NCBI RefSeq assembly: GCF_964355755.1
Contig: NC_092670.1
Span: 15,313,201 to 15,377,200, forward strand
Direction of reading: 5' to 3'
DNA: 64,000 bases
Source of the DNA: Antedon mediterranea
Lineage: Eukaryota > Echinodermata > Crinoidea > Comatulida > Antedonidae
Part shown: positions 1-12,303 of the stretch, piece by piece
Layout of the letters: each line of letters begins with the position of its first letter
Numbering within the stretch: position 1 is the first letter of the stretch
The notes under the pieces: model-generated
What the model saw: the letters and a program-made list of their open reading frames with translations, nothing else
Database searches by the model: none
What the model was told of the DNA's origin: nothing
Made by a program: the position numbers and the translations under genes

Positions 1-2371
1 ACGAATAATTAATAGATGCTTGATTCCAACGATCTATAAAAAGACCAAATCCAATATCAATCTTATATAATAACAAGAAATATTTCTTACATAAAACGCT
101 GCTCGCTTATTGAAAAATATTTTTTATTTCAAATGTTTTTGAATGTGTCATTTTATTGTCACATAATAGTTATTTTACCTGAAAAAAATGTAATTTAAAG
201 CAACAAATACTTAAATTGTCTGTCAGACAATGGTTTTTGGGTTTCTTTTCTCTTTTTATATGTGAATACATTTTAGTTTTTGTTACAGAAGCGAATACTC
301 AATTTCTGTCACTTTAGTTAATTTTATTGCTAAGGTCAAGTCTGGGGTTCACTTCATAACCCTAGATATTTCAAGTGTGAAGTATCCTATTAAAAACACA
401 AACTTTAATGGACTGTTTCGATAATAATTCAATGAATATCTGACAGTGAATATACCAGAAATGCTTTGGGATTTGTAATTTTAGCATGACATGTCCTAAT
501 AGACTCTTTTTCCAGACGTTTTTTTGGGTCTACTGTAGCAGCTGGAATCAATAAATTATAGTGGAGTTTCCATTTTCGCAAAACTGTCGTCCTTAGAACT
601 ATAACTGCTGCTTGTTTTAGCCTCTGATTGAGTAGTCCTAATGGGACGTAGCTGGCTAGAGCAGCAGCGTGAAAAAGGTGTAGTAGATACCTTCATATTT
701 GTACTGAGACTAAATGTATTTTCCTACTTTAGAAGAAAGAAGGAACTGATTTGGTGGAGGCCTCTATATTTATAGAAAATGCGTGTGAGGTGATTCAATA
801 ATTTACACAAGGCAGCCAAGTAAAGTTGCAACACGATTTGTTCCGATTGGAATCAATTAACAGTTCAATCCTTCTCAGCTAAATTGAGGGACCTTCCTCA
901 AGGACTAAAGGGTCTCTGCCAAGTTTAGTATTCTACTACCTATATAATTAGAGGCCTTTCGGGCAAAATAATAGGACAATGCTGTAATTTTACTTTCCTA
1001 TTGTTTATTTTCTCCCAATAGAATGTTTCTCCACGGTAATGGGGTGCTGCTTGCGTTGTCTGAGAAAGTGCACATAGTAACACCAATAAACCCACCAATC
1101 GCATAGTGAATCAAGCTTTAGGCCTACATATATTAAAAACATGAATCAAAATACTTTAAATGTATTCCACCACAAATAGTAACAAAATTTGTGTTGTCAA
1201 TATGTTGTTTAAGTCAAGTACATGTGTAGTAGACATTCTATGCATTATTTAATATTAGCCCAAAGTAGCCATATATCATACAATGACCGTATAAACAGTG
1301 ATACCTTTCTGCGTCCTACCATCCAATTATTAAATTATTAATAATAATTCAATTCAATTTATTCCGGATTTTACAAAACATACAATAACACATGCACCAC
1401 ACATGCTAGACCCGGGGGACTCCTTCAGCGAACTCAATCGCTTTCGATGGAACGTCTTAGTCTGCAGTGACACACTTTTACAAATTTTAAATAACTAAAA
1501 TTAATATGTCACTTTATTAAGTCCCAGATCCGAGGGAATCTAATTAATGTACTGTTAAAGAAAGCATTAGTTCTAGATTTGGTGTGTGAATTTTAGGTGA
1601 TCAAAACTATATATTAAATCAGGGAGTTGTAAAATAAATTTTTCTTATTTTACAACTCCCTGATTAAATTAACAAAGTATGTCAATAGATTATTCGTAAT
1701 TCGGTTCGTTAAATCATTATTAGGGCCGATTGGCTGAGTTTGTGCGAGTCTCTCGGGGCCGTGTTCACTCGGGCCTTACATAAACTCTCAACCCGATTCC
1801 ACATCATTCAACAGCAATAATAATGCCATAGTATAAGTAATTTTGTATGCCTACGTTCTTTAAATAAAGTGTGATGTTAACATTACGAGAAGGCTACCAG
1901 CAATTAATATTGTATTAGAAAATAATACACTTAGCCTTTTCGCTGTTGTAAAAGATTGCCTTCCGGATCACCTCGTCTTGAAAATGTTGCCAACGTGGTG
2001 GGAGTTATTAGATAGGATAATAGATAGATACACATGGCTCAGTAAATTCCAACATCTTCCGGAAGGTGGTTAATGGCGACGATGACTTCCGCTTCTTTGC
2101 GAGGAAGTCAAGGGGTTATATATTATGATTCTAGTACTCAAGATTAAAGTAATAATAAATTAAATGATTTATCTTGAAAATAACATTTCTTTTGAAGATT
2201 ATATTATTACAATGTATAACCCTAAACCAGCCTGTTAGTAGCGATGATTGATCGCTGTTGGTCGGGAATGAAATACGGTGCGTAGGTCGTAGGTTGTCCA
2301 AATTTTAACTGTCACATCGGGTGTCATATATATATAAATACAGAACTCAACATTTGTTACTTCTCAAAACA
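1..2371. other. intergenic DNA, no gene recognised
   Basis: No reading frame here shows a recognisable domain, and I could not assemble exons with matching phase. The stretch is AT-rich. It holds a near-perfect hairpin (1618-1664) and, around 1329-1460, an AT-rich segment that resembles the 3' end of an old retroelement, although that is only an impression. The 3' end of the ZP-domain gene begins at its right edge. Confidence 0.6.
1618..1664. repeat. hairpin with 20-bp perfect inverted arms
   Basis: Positions 1618-1637 are the exact reverse complement of 1645-1664, with a 7-base loop. The arm core CAGGGAGTTGTAAAAT recurs at about 34189-34204, followed closely by a short inverted copy of its end, so it belongs to a repeated family and is not a unique structure. 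It is probably a short foldback element or the tip of one. No gene reads through it. Confidence 0.8.
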
Positions 2372-2377
2372 TTTATT
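2372..2377 (-). terminator. polyadenylation signal of the ZP-domain gene
   Basis: AATAAA on the minus strand, about 65 bases past the stop codon. A second AATAAA overlaps the stop itself (TAATAAA near 2437-2442). Either could define a very short 3' UTR. Confidence 0.5.
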
Positions 2378-2439
2378 TCACACAAAAGAAAAAAAACACA
2401 TTCGGTTATCAGATAATACTTTAGAATTTCATTCGTTTA

Positions 2440-5400
2440 TTACATTCTAAATGTCATGAATGTATCGCTTTCTTCTTCAAAGTTTCCGATACTTCGGCGA
2501 CGTCTGGAGCAGTTACCACGCTTGAGGTCAGCACAACGTGAACTACTTGCTCCAGGTTTACACGATACCATCTTACATTTCACAAATACCTAGAAAAAAA
2601 ATGTATCATTTTGTAACTAGTTTGCTTTTCACTTAGGCCCTAGTAGTGTTCGCCTTCAGTCTAAATCGATCTGTTTTATTATATTCACAGCCAGGTAGCC
2701 TAAAATAGCAAATCTCAGCTAGTATCTTTTAGTTGTAGCATATTTGGGTCAGTCTTGACAACGGTAATACAAATATGTCTTTCCACCAATATCCCATTAA
2801 CCCACCCTTTTCCTTGGATTATGGCCCTAGTTTAAATATAGTGTTTGATTATAAGCCAATTTTGATAACAGTAATTGTTATCGCTATCTTACCTCGTTAG
2901 TTAAGCCATATTGCAGGAATCCAAATGATTTAATAGAGAAACGGTGATCCAAACCAGAAGGAATAAAACTGACGGATGAATCTACACCACACCTAAATAA
3001 TCAAGAAAGAAGAGAATTATTTGTTATTTATTATACTGTATAATAATGTGCTATTCTATAGACACTGTTGAACATCATAGCCGTGTCATGTGTTCGTATA
3101 TTATTGCTGGAGCATTTACAACCATTTTTAGGCTTATATGAAACGCCAGGAAAACAAAAAAGAACATCCACAAAACAGAACATTACCGGTAGGTTAAACA
3201 CTTCATTTTACACCTTTTTACATCTTATGTACACCAAGCGCTGCATAAGTCGTACCAATCTCCCATTCCATCTTTATGTTCGAAAATATTGGACAACTAG
3301 TTCACATAGTTACCAAGTCAAGCCAATCAAAACATTTTATTTCTTTTTTCTTATATTGAAATTATATTAATACAATTAATATTCATTTCGTCAAAAGTAG
3401 CAGGATCAATAGATAGTACAGGTAATTTGTTTTAATGTAATAATTAGCTAAATGAGTAAACAAATGATGAGAAAATTAGATACATAGTGAACATCTTACC
3501 CGTTTTCAATGAACGTGTATTTCTTGTCATTCTCTGTGCATGTTCCAAATTTAGCCATTGCTCTGCAGCTTTCGATGGCAACGTCCTTCGAAGAGGTGCT
3601 CTTTGCAGAAAAGTACAATGTTTCTTTAAGTTCAACTGATGCAGTTCCAGTGATGTCTTTGTTGTAACTTGAGTCTTCATACATCTTAAGATAAGTCTTA
3701 AACTCTCCAGTTGCTTTGTATTTTTCAGGGTTAACGGCTGCTACTGGTTTGAAGAATACGTCATTAACACCAACTCCTCTCATTTCACAAATAATTTGCA
3801 TCTCAATCTTATGCTTTGCTCGGGTTACTGGTGCACCTGGAAAGATTGGTTTGGGGTCGTCTCGGATTGTGTTGAAGAATTTAGTTTTTGATTTTGATGA
3901 ACGCTGGAGAAGAAAAAAAAACGATTTATACAAACATGTTTTAAACAAATGCATTCTTAATAACATACATTATAGGCTACATTAATATTTATATAACTAT
4001 CAACAACTGTACAGAGTTCAGTTCATTTGATGTCAATTTCCACACATATAAAAATAAGAGACGAAGCTATAACTAGATTCCATTATTAGATAATTGTTAC
4101 ACAGTGGCCAATAAAAAAACATTTAAAATTGTTAAATGTATTAATAGCACGTTGATACCTTAATGATAGTTCCGCACTCGTCATAGCCAAACTCAATCTG
4201 GTAGTACATTGGGTCATTGTCCTCAATTTTGCATCTTGTGTCATGAAGGTGAAGCTCACTTGCTGGAATGTTATTCACGTACGTTTTAGGGATGCGGACT
4301 TTTATGTAAGAATCACCACATTCTACTTCTGGCTCTGGTGGCTTAGCTGCAAAAACAATCAGAGTTTGATACATTATACGATAGGCCTATGTATTTGGAA
4401 CAATACAATAACATTTTTGATTTTCGTTGCATACTTGCTATTTCTTATAGATGACAAATTTTGTTTTTGTAAAAGCACAAGTTAACGGAGTACTTACTCG
4501 AACGTTTCGATCTCTATCAGAGATCATTCTCAACTGACTGCGGAGTGTTAATGCTATTTCTTGTTTTCATTAAGACGCAGCGCAAGAACGCAAAACTAAT
4601 CATTGAATTATTGCTTCCCATTGGTCAACTCACTTGCACTGCGCTTAGTCTCTCCGTTGCGTTCTACAGTAGGCTATAATGGGAACCAAGCTTTCGCTCT
4701 TCTGTTGCGTCCTGGTGGGAACCAAACTTTACGCCCTTTCGTTGCTTCCTGGTTGGAACCAAGCTTTACACCCTTGCGTCGCGTCCTAATGGGTACAAAA
4801 CTTTACGCCCTTTTGTTGCGTCCTGGTTGGGATCAAGGTTTACGTCCTTGCGTCGCGTACTGATGAGAAACAAGCTTTAAGCTACGTCATTGAGTCCCGT
4901 CCTAATGGGAACCAATCTTTACGCCCTACCGTTGCGTCCTGGTGGGAAGTAAGCTAAATTTTTTTTACATCAGGTGAGCTACTATACTTACGTATTTTAA
5001 AGTTATACATTGCGGTATCACTGACAGCCTTGGCGCTTCGGCCACATGGGGTTGTCCAGACTCGTTCACCAAACCCTGATTCAACAAAAACCACATAGCC
5101 TTTGCCTCCTTCAAGTCCAGATGGCGCAGGGTATTGAACAATCGTTGGATCACTATCTGGGAACCTGACTACGTCATTATCAAGAGCATTATACTTGGCA
5201 ACTACATCTCCTTGCATGTCTTGGATCTTGATGAGTGCCTTGGTTTTTGGACGTGTAACCTATAAAATGCAGTGATAGGCCTAAGTATTTGTCTACACTA
5301 TCAATTACATTTTGATAGTATTCATGTCCGATACTTTTTATAATTTAACAACCGTGAGCAATTCATGTCTTGAAAAAAATAATTCTTTAGATATCTTTAA

Positions 5401-8400
5401 CTGTAATTTCTCTCAATTGAAATGTATTATTAATAAAATTTAAATAATCTTATTTACATTTTTGTATATATTTATATTGGCTTATATTTTATAGTTTAGT
5501 TATTTTATTTTTAACCTGTTATTGGTGTTTTACACTGTTGACTTGAAATAAAGAATAAAGAAAAAACAGAATAAAGAAAAACATTTTCTTATTTTCCTAA
5601 ATAGCCCCCATAACTAAAACTAACCCTCCAAATAATCTCTCCGAACTATATAAAAAAAAGGTAGAAACTGAATGACATGGTCAGTCGGAAATAGTAACAT
5701 GTATGATATTTAATGTATTTATCATGACTTCTGCACTAAAACGTTTGAAAAACAAATACTGTTATCGGATCTTTGCTATATTTACCAATCTTTTAAACCG
5801 TGGATACTCTACATTACTTACGGGTGAATCAAATTTGATTTTCCAAAATGCATCTGTTCCCTCGTACTCAGAGTTGACAACTGGGGTAGACTGCTCTGAT
5901 AGAATAACAGGAGGAGATACTTGTTGTTCGAAGGGAAGACCGTCCGCTAAACCAGTAATAAAAGCACAGAAAACAAACAGTGTCATAAGGAACAACCAAG
6001 AGTTGTAATCTCAGATGAATGATTAATCGTGTGATATCTCTGACCATGTTTAAAGAAATCTAGTAAATGGTTCCAAAGCTTTTTTAAAATGATATAAACA
6101 AAATAACAATAAATAATAATAGCAAATACAAATACTGTTAACAAGACCAGAGCAATCAAAGTTGCGACCTCTGTTAGAGGTAAAACGGTGAACGCATCCA
6201 ATTAAAAGTGTGCGTACAAATGTGCGTGCGAATAAGTATGCGCATCCACGGGAATGTACGTATTGCTTTAAACAGTCTGTACACTTTGATTAAAAATAAT
6301 TGATTAAAATTAACTAATAATCTTACCTGATACAATCAAACGTCCAGACTTAGGATCATTTTGAACACTGCAAGTTAATTGAATGTATTCAATGTTAAAC
6401 ATTACTTTTTATTTTGTATTTTATTAATTTCGACAAAAACGTACAAAAATAAAAATTAATATCAAAATTTTTACACCATAACAAAGTGAATTATTTGAGA
6501 GACTCCTCTACTTTTTTTAAATTAAAATTTAATAACAATAAATAAATAACAATAGCATTTAAGCCGATTGATACAAGTAACGATTGCTCCATGCGCATGC
6601 GAAATGAATGTCATCTGATCTTGGCTCGTATGTCTAGGCCTACTTACCCATTCTCATCAGTAGCTGTAAAACTGAACACATAGGTCCCTTCTGTTTCAGG
6701 TGTAAAAGACAGTTTTGCTTTGACAACCTTTTTTCTTGGTTCTGAACCTTTAACGTATGACATTGTCATTCCACTTGGATAACTGCCTTGGATTTCAGTT
6801 ATACTGAAATTAAGTAAGGTCAACATTATTGTGGAGTGTGCTATTTATTATTATCTTATCATGATAATATAATATTTTTACTTACTTACTTTACTTACTT
6901 TTAAATATTCCTATTCTTAATAGGCAATATTTTATAATTAATAAAAATATTAGGCACATACATTGATGCATCTGAGCCCTTTTGTATCGAAGCAGTGACC
7001 TCACTATCCCACGTTTCTCCGGGTGCAATCACGCTGCACTCCTCGAGGTCAATCTTTGGTCCTACACATGATCCGGCTAGTGAAGAGAAACGAATTGAAA
7101 TAATATTATACGTAGAATCGGATATGTTTTAAGCCTATTACATATTGTGCATATTTATAATTCATTTTTTAACATTATTTCTTTATGTGATAACACTTTC
7201 AGTATCGCAGTTATGACTTTAAAATGTAGATCAAAGATAATAAGATTAACTTGAAAAAATGAATAAAATGTTCACAGTTAAAATGATTAATAAAACGCAG
7301 AATAAGAATTAAATGGTGTTGAATTTTCGTTGAATTTGGTTGTTATTCTTACGGTTAAATAATAAGAAAAATAATACGATTGAGGAAACAATTTCATCTG
7401 GTTTAGATTTAGTAAGAGGTAGAGATAGAGTTCATAAATTCTAAACCACTGGAAAACATTGTTATTAAATAACGTTTACAAAGGTTGTTTTTATAAAAAG
7501 CATCAAATCATTCAATATGTACATTATTATAATTAATCTCAATATTATACAGAGATGCAAACTATATACGTTGTTTGCGAGATGTTCGTTCCTAACCTCA
7601 GCCGTTTATTGTATGTACTGTATTACGATTTTTTAACAACACAGCACCTTCACAGTCTTCCGTTCCATGTAGCAGAACGAGTGTGAATATAGCTTTAGTG
7701 TCAGTGAATAACACTATTAAGCTTGGTTCTCACTAGAGACCCAACGAAAGGACGTACAGTAGACATAACGCAGGTAAGTTGACCAATGACAAGCGACTGT
7801 TCGAATAACCGGGCCATTGCTTGTGATTGGTCAAATTACTTACGTTGCGTTACGTCCTTGCGTTGCGTCCCTAGTGGGAACCAGGCCTTAGATTTAACTT
7901 ACGTGCTGTTACGTCAAGAAGAAATTGGAATGGAACTGTGCTCTTAGCTTTCCTGTAAGTTTTATCAGGAAAATCTTCGATCATAACAGAAGCGCCATAC
8001 CACCCTTGTAAATCATCTTCTCCAGTAATAAACTCGATCTTGCATTCTTCCTAAAATTAAGAAAACAATTTATGTTTACACTATATACTTGCAACCTGCT
8101 ACTAGAATGTTTTTGATTGGTAGCTTTTCCATAACTTTTCGAACGCGCCAATCTCCAAAACCATATACCTGATAAAGTTTGGTCAATGACGTTGCCCGTC
8201 CACATACACGGTTAACATCATTGCTATCTCGACCCTCTGGGCATTCATCATCATTTGCCCATCGACATTTTGTCGGGTCTCCGTCTCCATCAGTGGCTGA
8301 AAGATTAAGATGATGAAAATAATGTGATGCGTTGATATATTTCGCCTAATCGTTATCTTGTTCTAAAAGACATTTTCTTTTTCGGAGAGAGGACAAATTG

Positions 8401-9599
8401 TTCCTTAATAATATAATATTTATACCACTATTCCTAACACTTACGGTTAAGGTCGATAAGTCTTTTGCAACCATGTCTGACTCTATAAACTGGTAAACCG
8501 GCTTGGACTTGTGGAGAGTCGTTTTTTATCGAAGTGTCAACTTTGGTCAAAAGTGACCAACACTTTCCAGCACCGTAATTTTCAAGCTTAATCCAGCTAC
8601 TGTCGGTACACGTGTCAATTGTCTTGAATCTTAAAAAAAATGCTTAATAATAAAATGAAGATTATTCGTAGGCCTACAGCTTAAAATTCAGAAAGAGGTA
8701 ATGAGCTTACATTTATGCGTGTAATTCTCCATAATTGATGTGTACACTGAAATAATAATAAAATTACTTACGCCATAGTGAATTCTTTACGGTCTGCCAT
8801 ATAATCAACTTGTCCATCTAGAAGACTCCACCCCATTTCTTGTGAAATTGAGGTACATTTTAGTTTCAGTGGGGTTAAGATGGTCGTGTTGGTACCACAA
8901 TCGATACATGTTAAAGCAAGAAGGTTTTCGGCAATCAGGTTGTCTCCTACTTCGTTGCAATAGTATTCTGGGTAATAGTTAATCAACTGGAAAGATAGAC
9001 GCCAGAAAACGCGTATCTATTGAAAACAAATTCACATCATAATCAGGAATTATAACAAAATAATAATAATAATACTTTTTACTTTGGACGCAAGTATTTT
9101 GACCAATCACAACGTGATGGAGCAATGTTTCGGCAATCAGTTTGGCTCCTATTTCATTGCAATAGTATTCTGGGTAATCCGTTGTCAGTTTGAAAGATAG
9201 ACGCCAGTAAACACGGATCTATTGACAAAAAGACTTTATATTACTTAGCCATATCAACACATATCCACAATTTACATATCAAGTGTTATATTACTAAAAG
9301 CAAAATTTATTTGACTTTTATTCTAATAATTGATCCTGTCAAAGTTATTCTACTGCAGTTACTGCAGTAACTACGTTCTTCAGTGCAATAACGAATGATT
9401 TTATTTCAATTTTCAGGGTCATGAGGAGAAAGAAGATGTTTGAGAAAGGTAAAAATAACAAACGACTAGAAAGTAATAAAAATCATACAGGTACCTTAGC
9501 TTTTCCGAGTCTTTTATAGTAGAACGTACCACCACGGTAGTGAGTAGCGTACACCTCAGCTACCATAAACGCCATCGCTAAGAGCACCAAAGTTCTCAT
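2440..9599 (-). CDS. secreted zona pellucida (ZP) domain protein, 14 coding exons
   Basis: The 785-residue model uses exons 9495-9599, 8772-9016, 8445-8629, 8169-8296, 7903-8050, 6962-7076, 6648-6803, 6327-6367, 5822-5946, 4992-5259, 4159-4346, 3500-3903, 2893-2992 and 2440-2589. All phases match at GT-AG junctions. The N-terminus is a signal peptide ending in EVYA, followed by THYRGGTFYYKR. THYRGG starts a domain known from invertebrate secreted and adhesion proteins. The next exons carry DGDGDPTKCRWA and GWYGASVMIEDF, typical of that region. The last four exons form a ZP module: ZP-N with its cysteines (VECGDS, DTRCK, DECGT, IICEM), then ZP-C with GCGVDSS and FSIKSFGF. A basic RRRRS furin-like site follows. 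The protein stops 16 residues after the RRRRS motif with no membrane segment, so it is probably a secreted, polymerising matrix or coat protein. The donor of exon 6 (GTATGT at 6961) is the least certain junction. Confidence 0.85.
4598..4957. repeat. tandem array of a MITE end, about 39-bp unit
   Basis: Roughly nine diverged units of a sequence like GTTGCGTCCTGGTGGGAACC, each followed by AAGCTTTACGCCC, sit in the intron between the ZP gene exons at 4159-4346 and 4992-5259. The unit matches the terminal part of the foldback element seen complete at 7719-7890, so the array looks like an amplified MITE end. Confidence 0.75.
7719..7890. mobile_element. MITE family 1 copy (TIR foldback, ATTGGTCAA core)
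   Basis: The copy begins AAGCTTGGTTCTCACTAG and ends with the inverse, CTAGTGGGAACCAGGCCTTA. Inside are two inverted copies of a (T)GACCAAT(C/G) motif and GTTGCGT/ACGCAAC arms. It carries no coding capacity and lies in a ZP gene intron. Related copies are at 16057-16211, 37554-37690, 50495-50577 (left half) and 59370-59512 (right half). Confidence 0.75.
9118..9218 (-). pseudogene. partial duplicate of ZP-gene exon 2
   Basis: After a good acceptor (TTTTGTCAATAG) the minus strand reads IRVYWRLSFKLTTDYPEYYC then NEIGAKLIAETLL. This parallels the functional exon at 8772-9016, which begins IRVFWRLSFQLINYYPEYYC. Similarity stops after about 101 bases, where a fragment resembling MITE family 1 begins. 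The second half of the exon and its donor site are missing, so it cannot be a normal mutually exclusive exon. It lies about 200 bases upstream of the true exon and is best read as a broken tandem exon duplication. Confidence 0.75.
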
Positions 9600-10265
9600 G
9601 ATTACCTGAGCAAAATATAAAAAAAATCAACCATAAAAATGATTACATTGCCTATATTTTACTTATTTGCACAAAATAAAAAATAACCTTTTTTTATTCA
9701 TCAATCTGGATGGCAATTATTTTGAAAATTATTATGGAAAGGAAATTGTAATTAAGGGAACTGCGCATATATAACCTTTATAACAAATCGGAAAAACATA
9801 CATTTATAATTAGAAAAAATTCACGTAATGTTGTGAACATGTATTGGTATAATTTATTACCGATAAATAGAAACGATGTTTACACAGAATAATATAAGTA
9901 TAATCCGGATAAATAACCAAACCCGAAGCCCTACGAGAGTTATTAGGAAAAACCTTTAAATTTGATTTAAAAGCAAAGATACGCAGGCCAAATATAAAGC
10001 CAAAGAAACTTGAGAAGGTATATAGAATGAATTTCTCCATTGTAGAAAGTTTCTGAATCTGAATCTGATATTTTATTATAATGTTCACCCGATTCTTGGT
10101 GTTGTATCATTTAGATTTCTCTAGTATCATAGAATTGATAATACAATAAAACTCGATTCATGGTGCAAAATATCAAGTCGCTCAATGTATTAGAAGTTTA
10201 TAGAAATAATATAAAGAAACAATGGAGTGAAAAATCTATAGACGAGTTATTGGCTTGCTGTTGGA

Positions 10266-10548
10266 TAAAGCCTGGTTTCCATAAAATCGCTACATGACAG
10301 AGCGGTAGCGATTCTATGGAAACGCTAGAATTTATCGGGGATCTAGTACGCGAGGGCTAAATATTCTTTATTTGGTACGCGTGTACGATTCATCGCCGAC
10401 ACAATCGGCAAAGTTCAACCATGTTCAACTTTGCCGATTGTGACTGCGATGAATCGGCGGGGAGCCTTCCCGATTGCGTCGGTGACATCTGCGAGTGTAG
10501 CGATTTTAATGGAAACGCTGTAGCGATTTTAATGGAAACCAGGCTTAA
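10266..10548. mobile_element. MITE family 2 copy (TTAA-type foldback)
   Basis: This is a long imperfect palindrome of about 280 bases. It starts AAGCCTGGTTTCCATAAAAT and ends in the inverse, TTAATGGAAACCAGGCTTAA. Inner arms include CGATTCATCGC and ATCGGCAAAGTT with their complements. A second copy at 40588-40859 is bounded by TTAA on both sides, which suggests TTAA target sites as in piggyBac-type elements. It carries no coding capacity. It lies in the 5' UTR intron of the ZP gene. Confidence 0.8.
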
Positions 10549-10574
10549 TGGTTGAACAAAAAAAGAGAACTTAC

Positions 10575-10620
10575 CTTTGTACGTTCTTGTTTACAAGAAG
10601 CAGCTCTTCGACAGAAACTA
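10575..10620 (-). other. non-coding first exon of the ZP-domain gene
   Basis: The minus strand reads a short leader ending ...ACGTACAAAG followed by the strong donor GTAAGT (donor starts at 10574). The matching acceptor, TATATTTTGCTCAG, lies just before the leader bases GTAATC and the ATG at 9599. The 5' boundary is set only by the distance from the TATA box and is approximate. Confidence 0.6.
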
Positions 10621-10647
10621 TGAGCAAACGTTAAAGGTTCAGCAATG

Positions 10648-10653
10648 TTTATA
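10648..10653 (-). promoter_or_regulatory. TATA box of the ZP-domain gene
   Basis: TATAAA on the minus strand (context TGTATATAAACATTG) lies about 75 bases upstream of the end of the non-coding first exon, a spacing that suits a start site near 10620. Confidence 0.55.
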
Positions 10654-10659
10654 TACATT

Positions 10660-12303
10660 CAGTCACGGCTATAGGGTATCAAATTTAGCCAAAATATCTG
10701 TCTAGATAATTATGTTCATAAAGTAGCGTTATTAATGTTTTGCGCATGATTAAGTTTAATTAGGAACATCAATTATTAAACAGAGAATTGTTACATTATT
10801 AAGACAAAAGTTAAGTGATCTCTCCCTGGTTTGATTAATAGACTGCAGGTTCTCGTGTATTATTCGTGCAAAAATCGATCGAAGACCCGTTTTCAGACAA
10901 TTCATTCGTTTTGAACATTAGCCTATAATTGTTGGTTAAGTTGTGTAAGATTTTCTTTACTTTGAAACACGTGTGTTAGGGCCAAATTATCTTATTTTTG
11001 AAAAGGTTTTGTTTTTTACATGCAATTTTAAATCGGAAAGAATTTGGGAACTTTAAGCCTACATTGACTTTATATTTTCAGAGAGACTCATAGCTTGGAA
11101 AGAGTTGGTTGACCTTGTAGAAGTGTTTACTTTGTACGATAGGATCTAACTTTTTACACTTATTCATCTCAAATTAAAGTACAGTACGTTTGTCATTTAT
11201 TTATTTTTTTTATTTATTTATTTATTCAATTCAATCACTAAAATGTACATAAGCCTACGTATATAACAGACATTTATTGAAGGATGAGGCCAGCATGGTA
11301 AACACCTCCAAAATAAATAAATTCATGTGGATAAGACGTTCAAATGAAGATACAAGCAGTACAACAAGATAAAAAAGATATTTTCGTCTCAACCATAAGT
11401 CTTATTCTGGATGGCATCCATAAACATATAATATGATACTATTATAATGAAGATATTATAAAACTAAAGTGTATGTTATGTATTGATATTTTTTTTCTAT
11501 TAAAAATTGTATTTTTATTTTTAAAATCATTGTTGTATGTATGTGTTTATTTGAATAAAGTGATTGGTCAAACTGAAAATGAAAGAAAGTATTTTACTAT
11601 TAGATTTTTTTTTTCAATATTCAAACAACATTTATTAGTCATAATTACTCGGGTGTTCTAAAACCTTAGTGAACTTAATGTTTAAATATTCAACATCCTT
11701 ATTAAAAAGGTTCGATCAAAACACATGTTAACTTAATTAATAATCAGAACGGATAATTAACTGAACTGAATTGAAACCTAATCCCAAATATATAATACTT
11801 AATTTAAACTAAGCTTATTAGCAACTCCCTAACCAATAACAACAGATCAATTACTTTATAATCACAAGTGCTATACCGGGTTGATGTGAAAACAATAATT
11901 TGCTAACGTCAACAAAAAAAACGTAATATCAGAATTTCATTATAGGCTGTAAATTATACAGTTGAATAGTACCACCGCTTCATCAATTTTGTTTATCAAA
12001 GTCTATACATCCCGGATGTAGGCCGTGATATGTGTAATATTTTGTCTTTCTTTAACCGGTTACAATACATCATAGGCCTATCATGCTGGCGTATAAACAA
12101 TTTCTAGTTAAACATCTATATTGTGAATAATAATGACCCACCATCAAAAAATACATGTATATTCGTAAGGTTGTTTTTTGTGCTGGTGGACTATTTCAAT
12201 AACATTATTATCATAACTGTATAGTCAATAGGCCTGTTTGTAGAGGCAAAGCACGCGTGAAAATTGTGTAAATCTAGCTCTCATTTGAACATTTTGGACT
12301 ATT
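10660..12303. other. intergenic DNA between the divergent ZP and SDR genes
   Basis: No coding exon was recognised. The region is AT-rich. Around 11200-11420 it contains a T-rich segment with repeated TTTATTTATT and AATTCAATTCAAT, resembling the worn 3' end of a LINE. The two flanking genes diverge from this interval, so their promoters should lie at its edges. Confidence 0.5.

Noticed and set aside
3068-3370. 100-residue plus-strand frame
   Set aside because: It is antisense to a ZP-gene intron and overlaps no domain. Composition is random-like.
5983-6201. Minus-strand frame with a hydrophobic stretch inside a ZP-gene intron
   Set aside because: It lies between two in-phase exons, and including it would break the ZP model. 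The hydrophobicity comes from AT-rich sequence.
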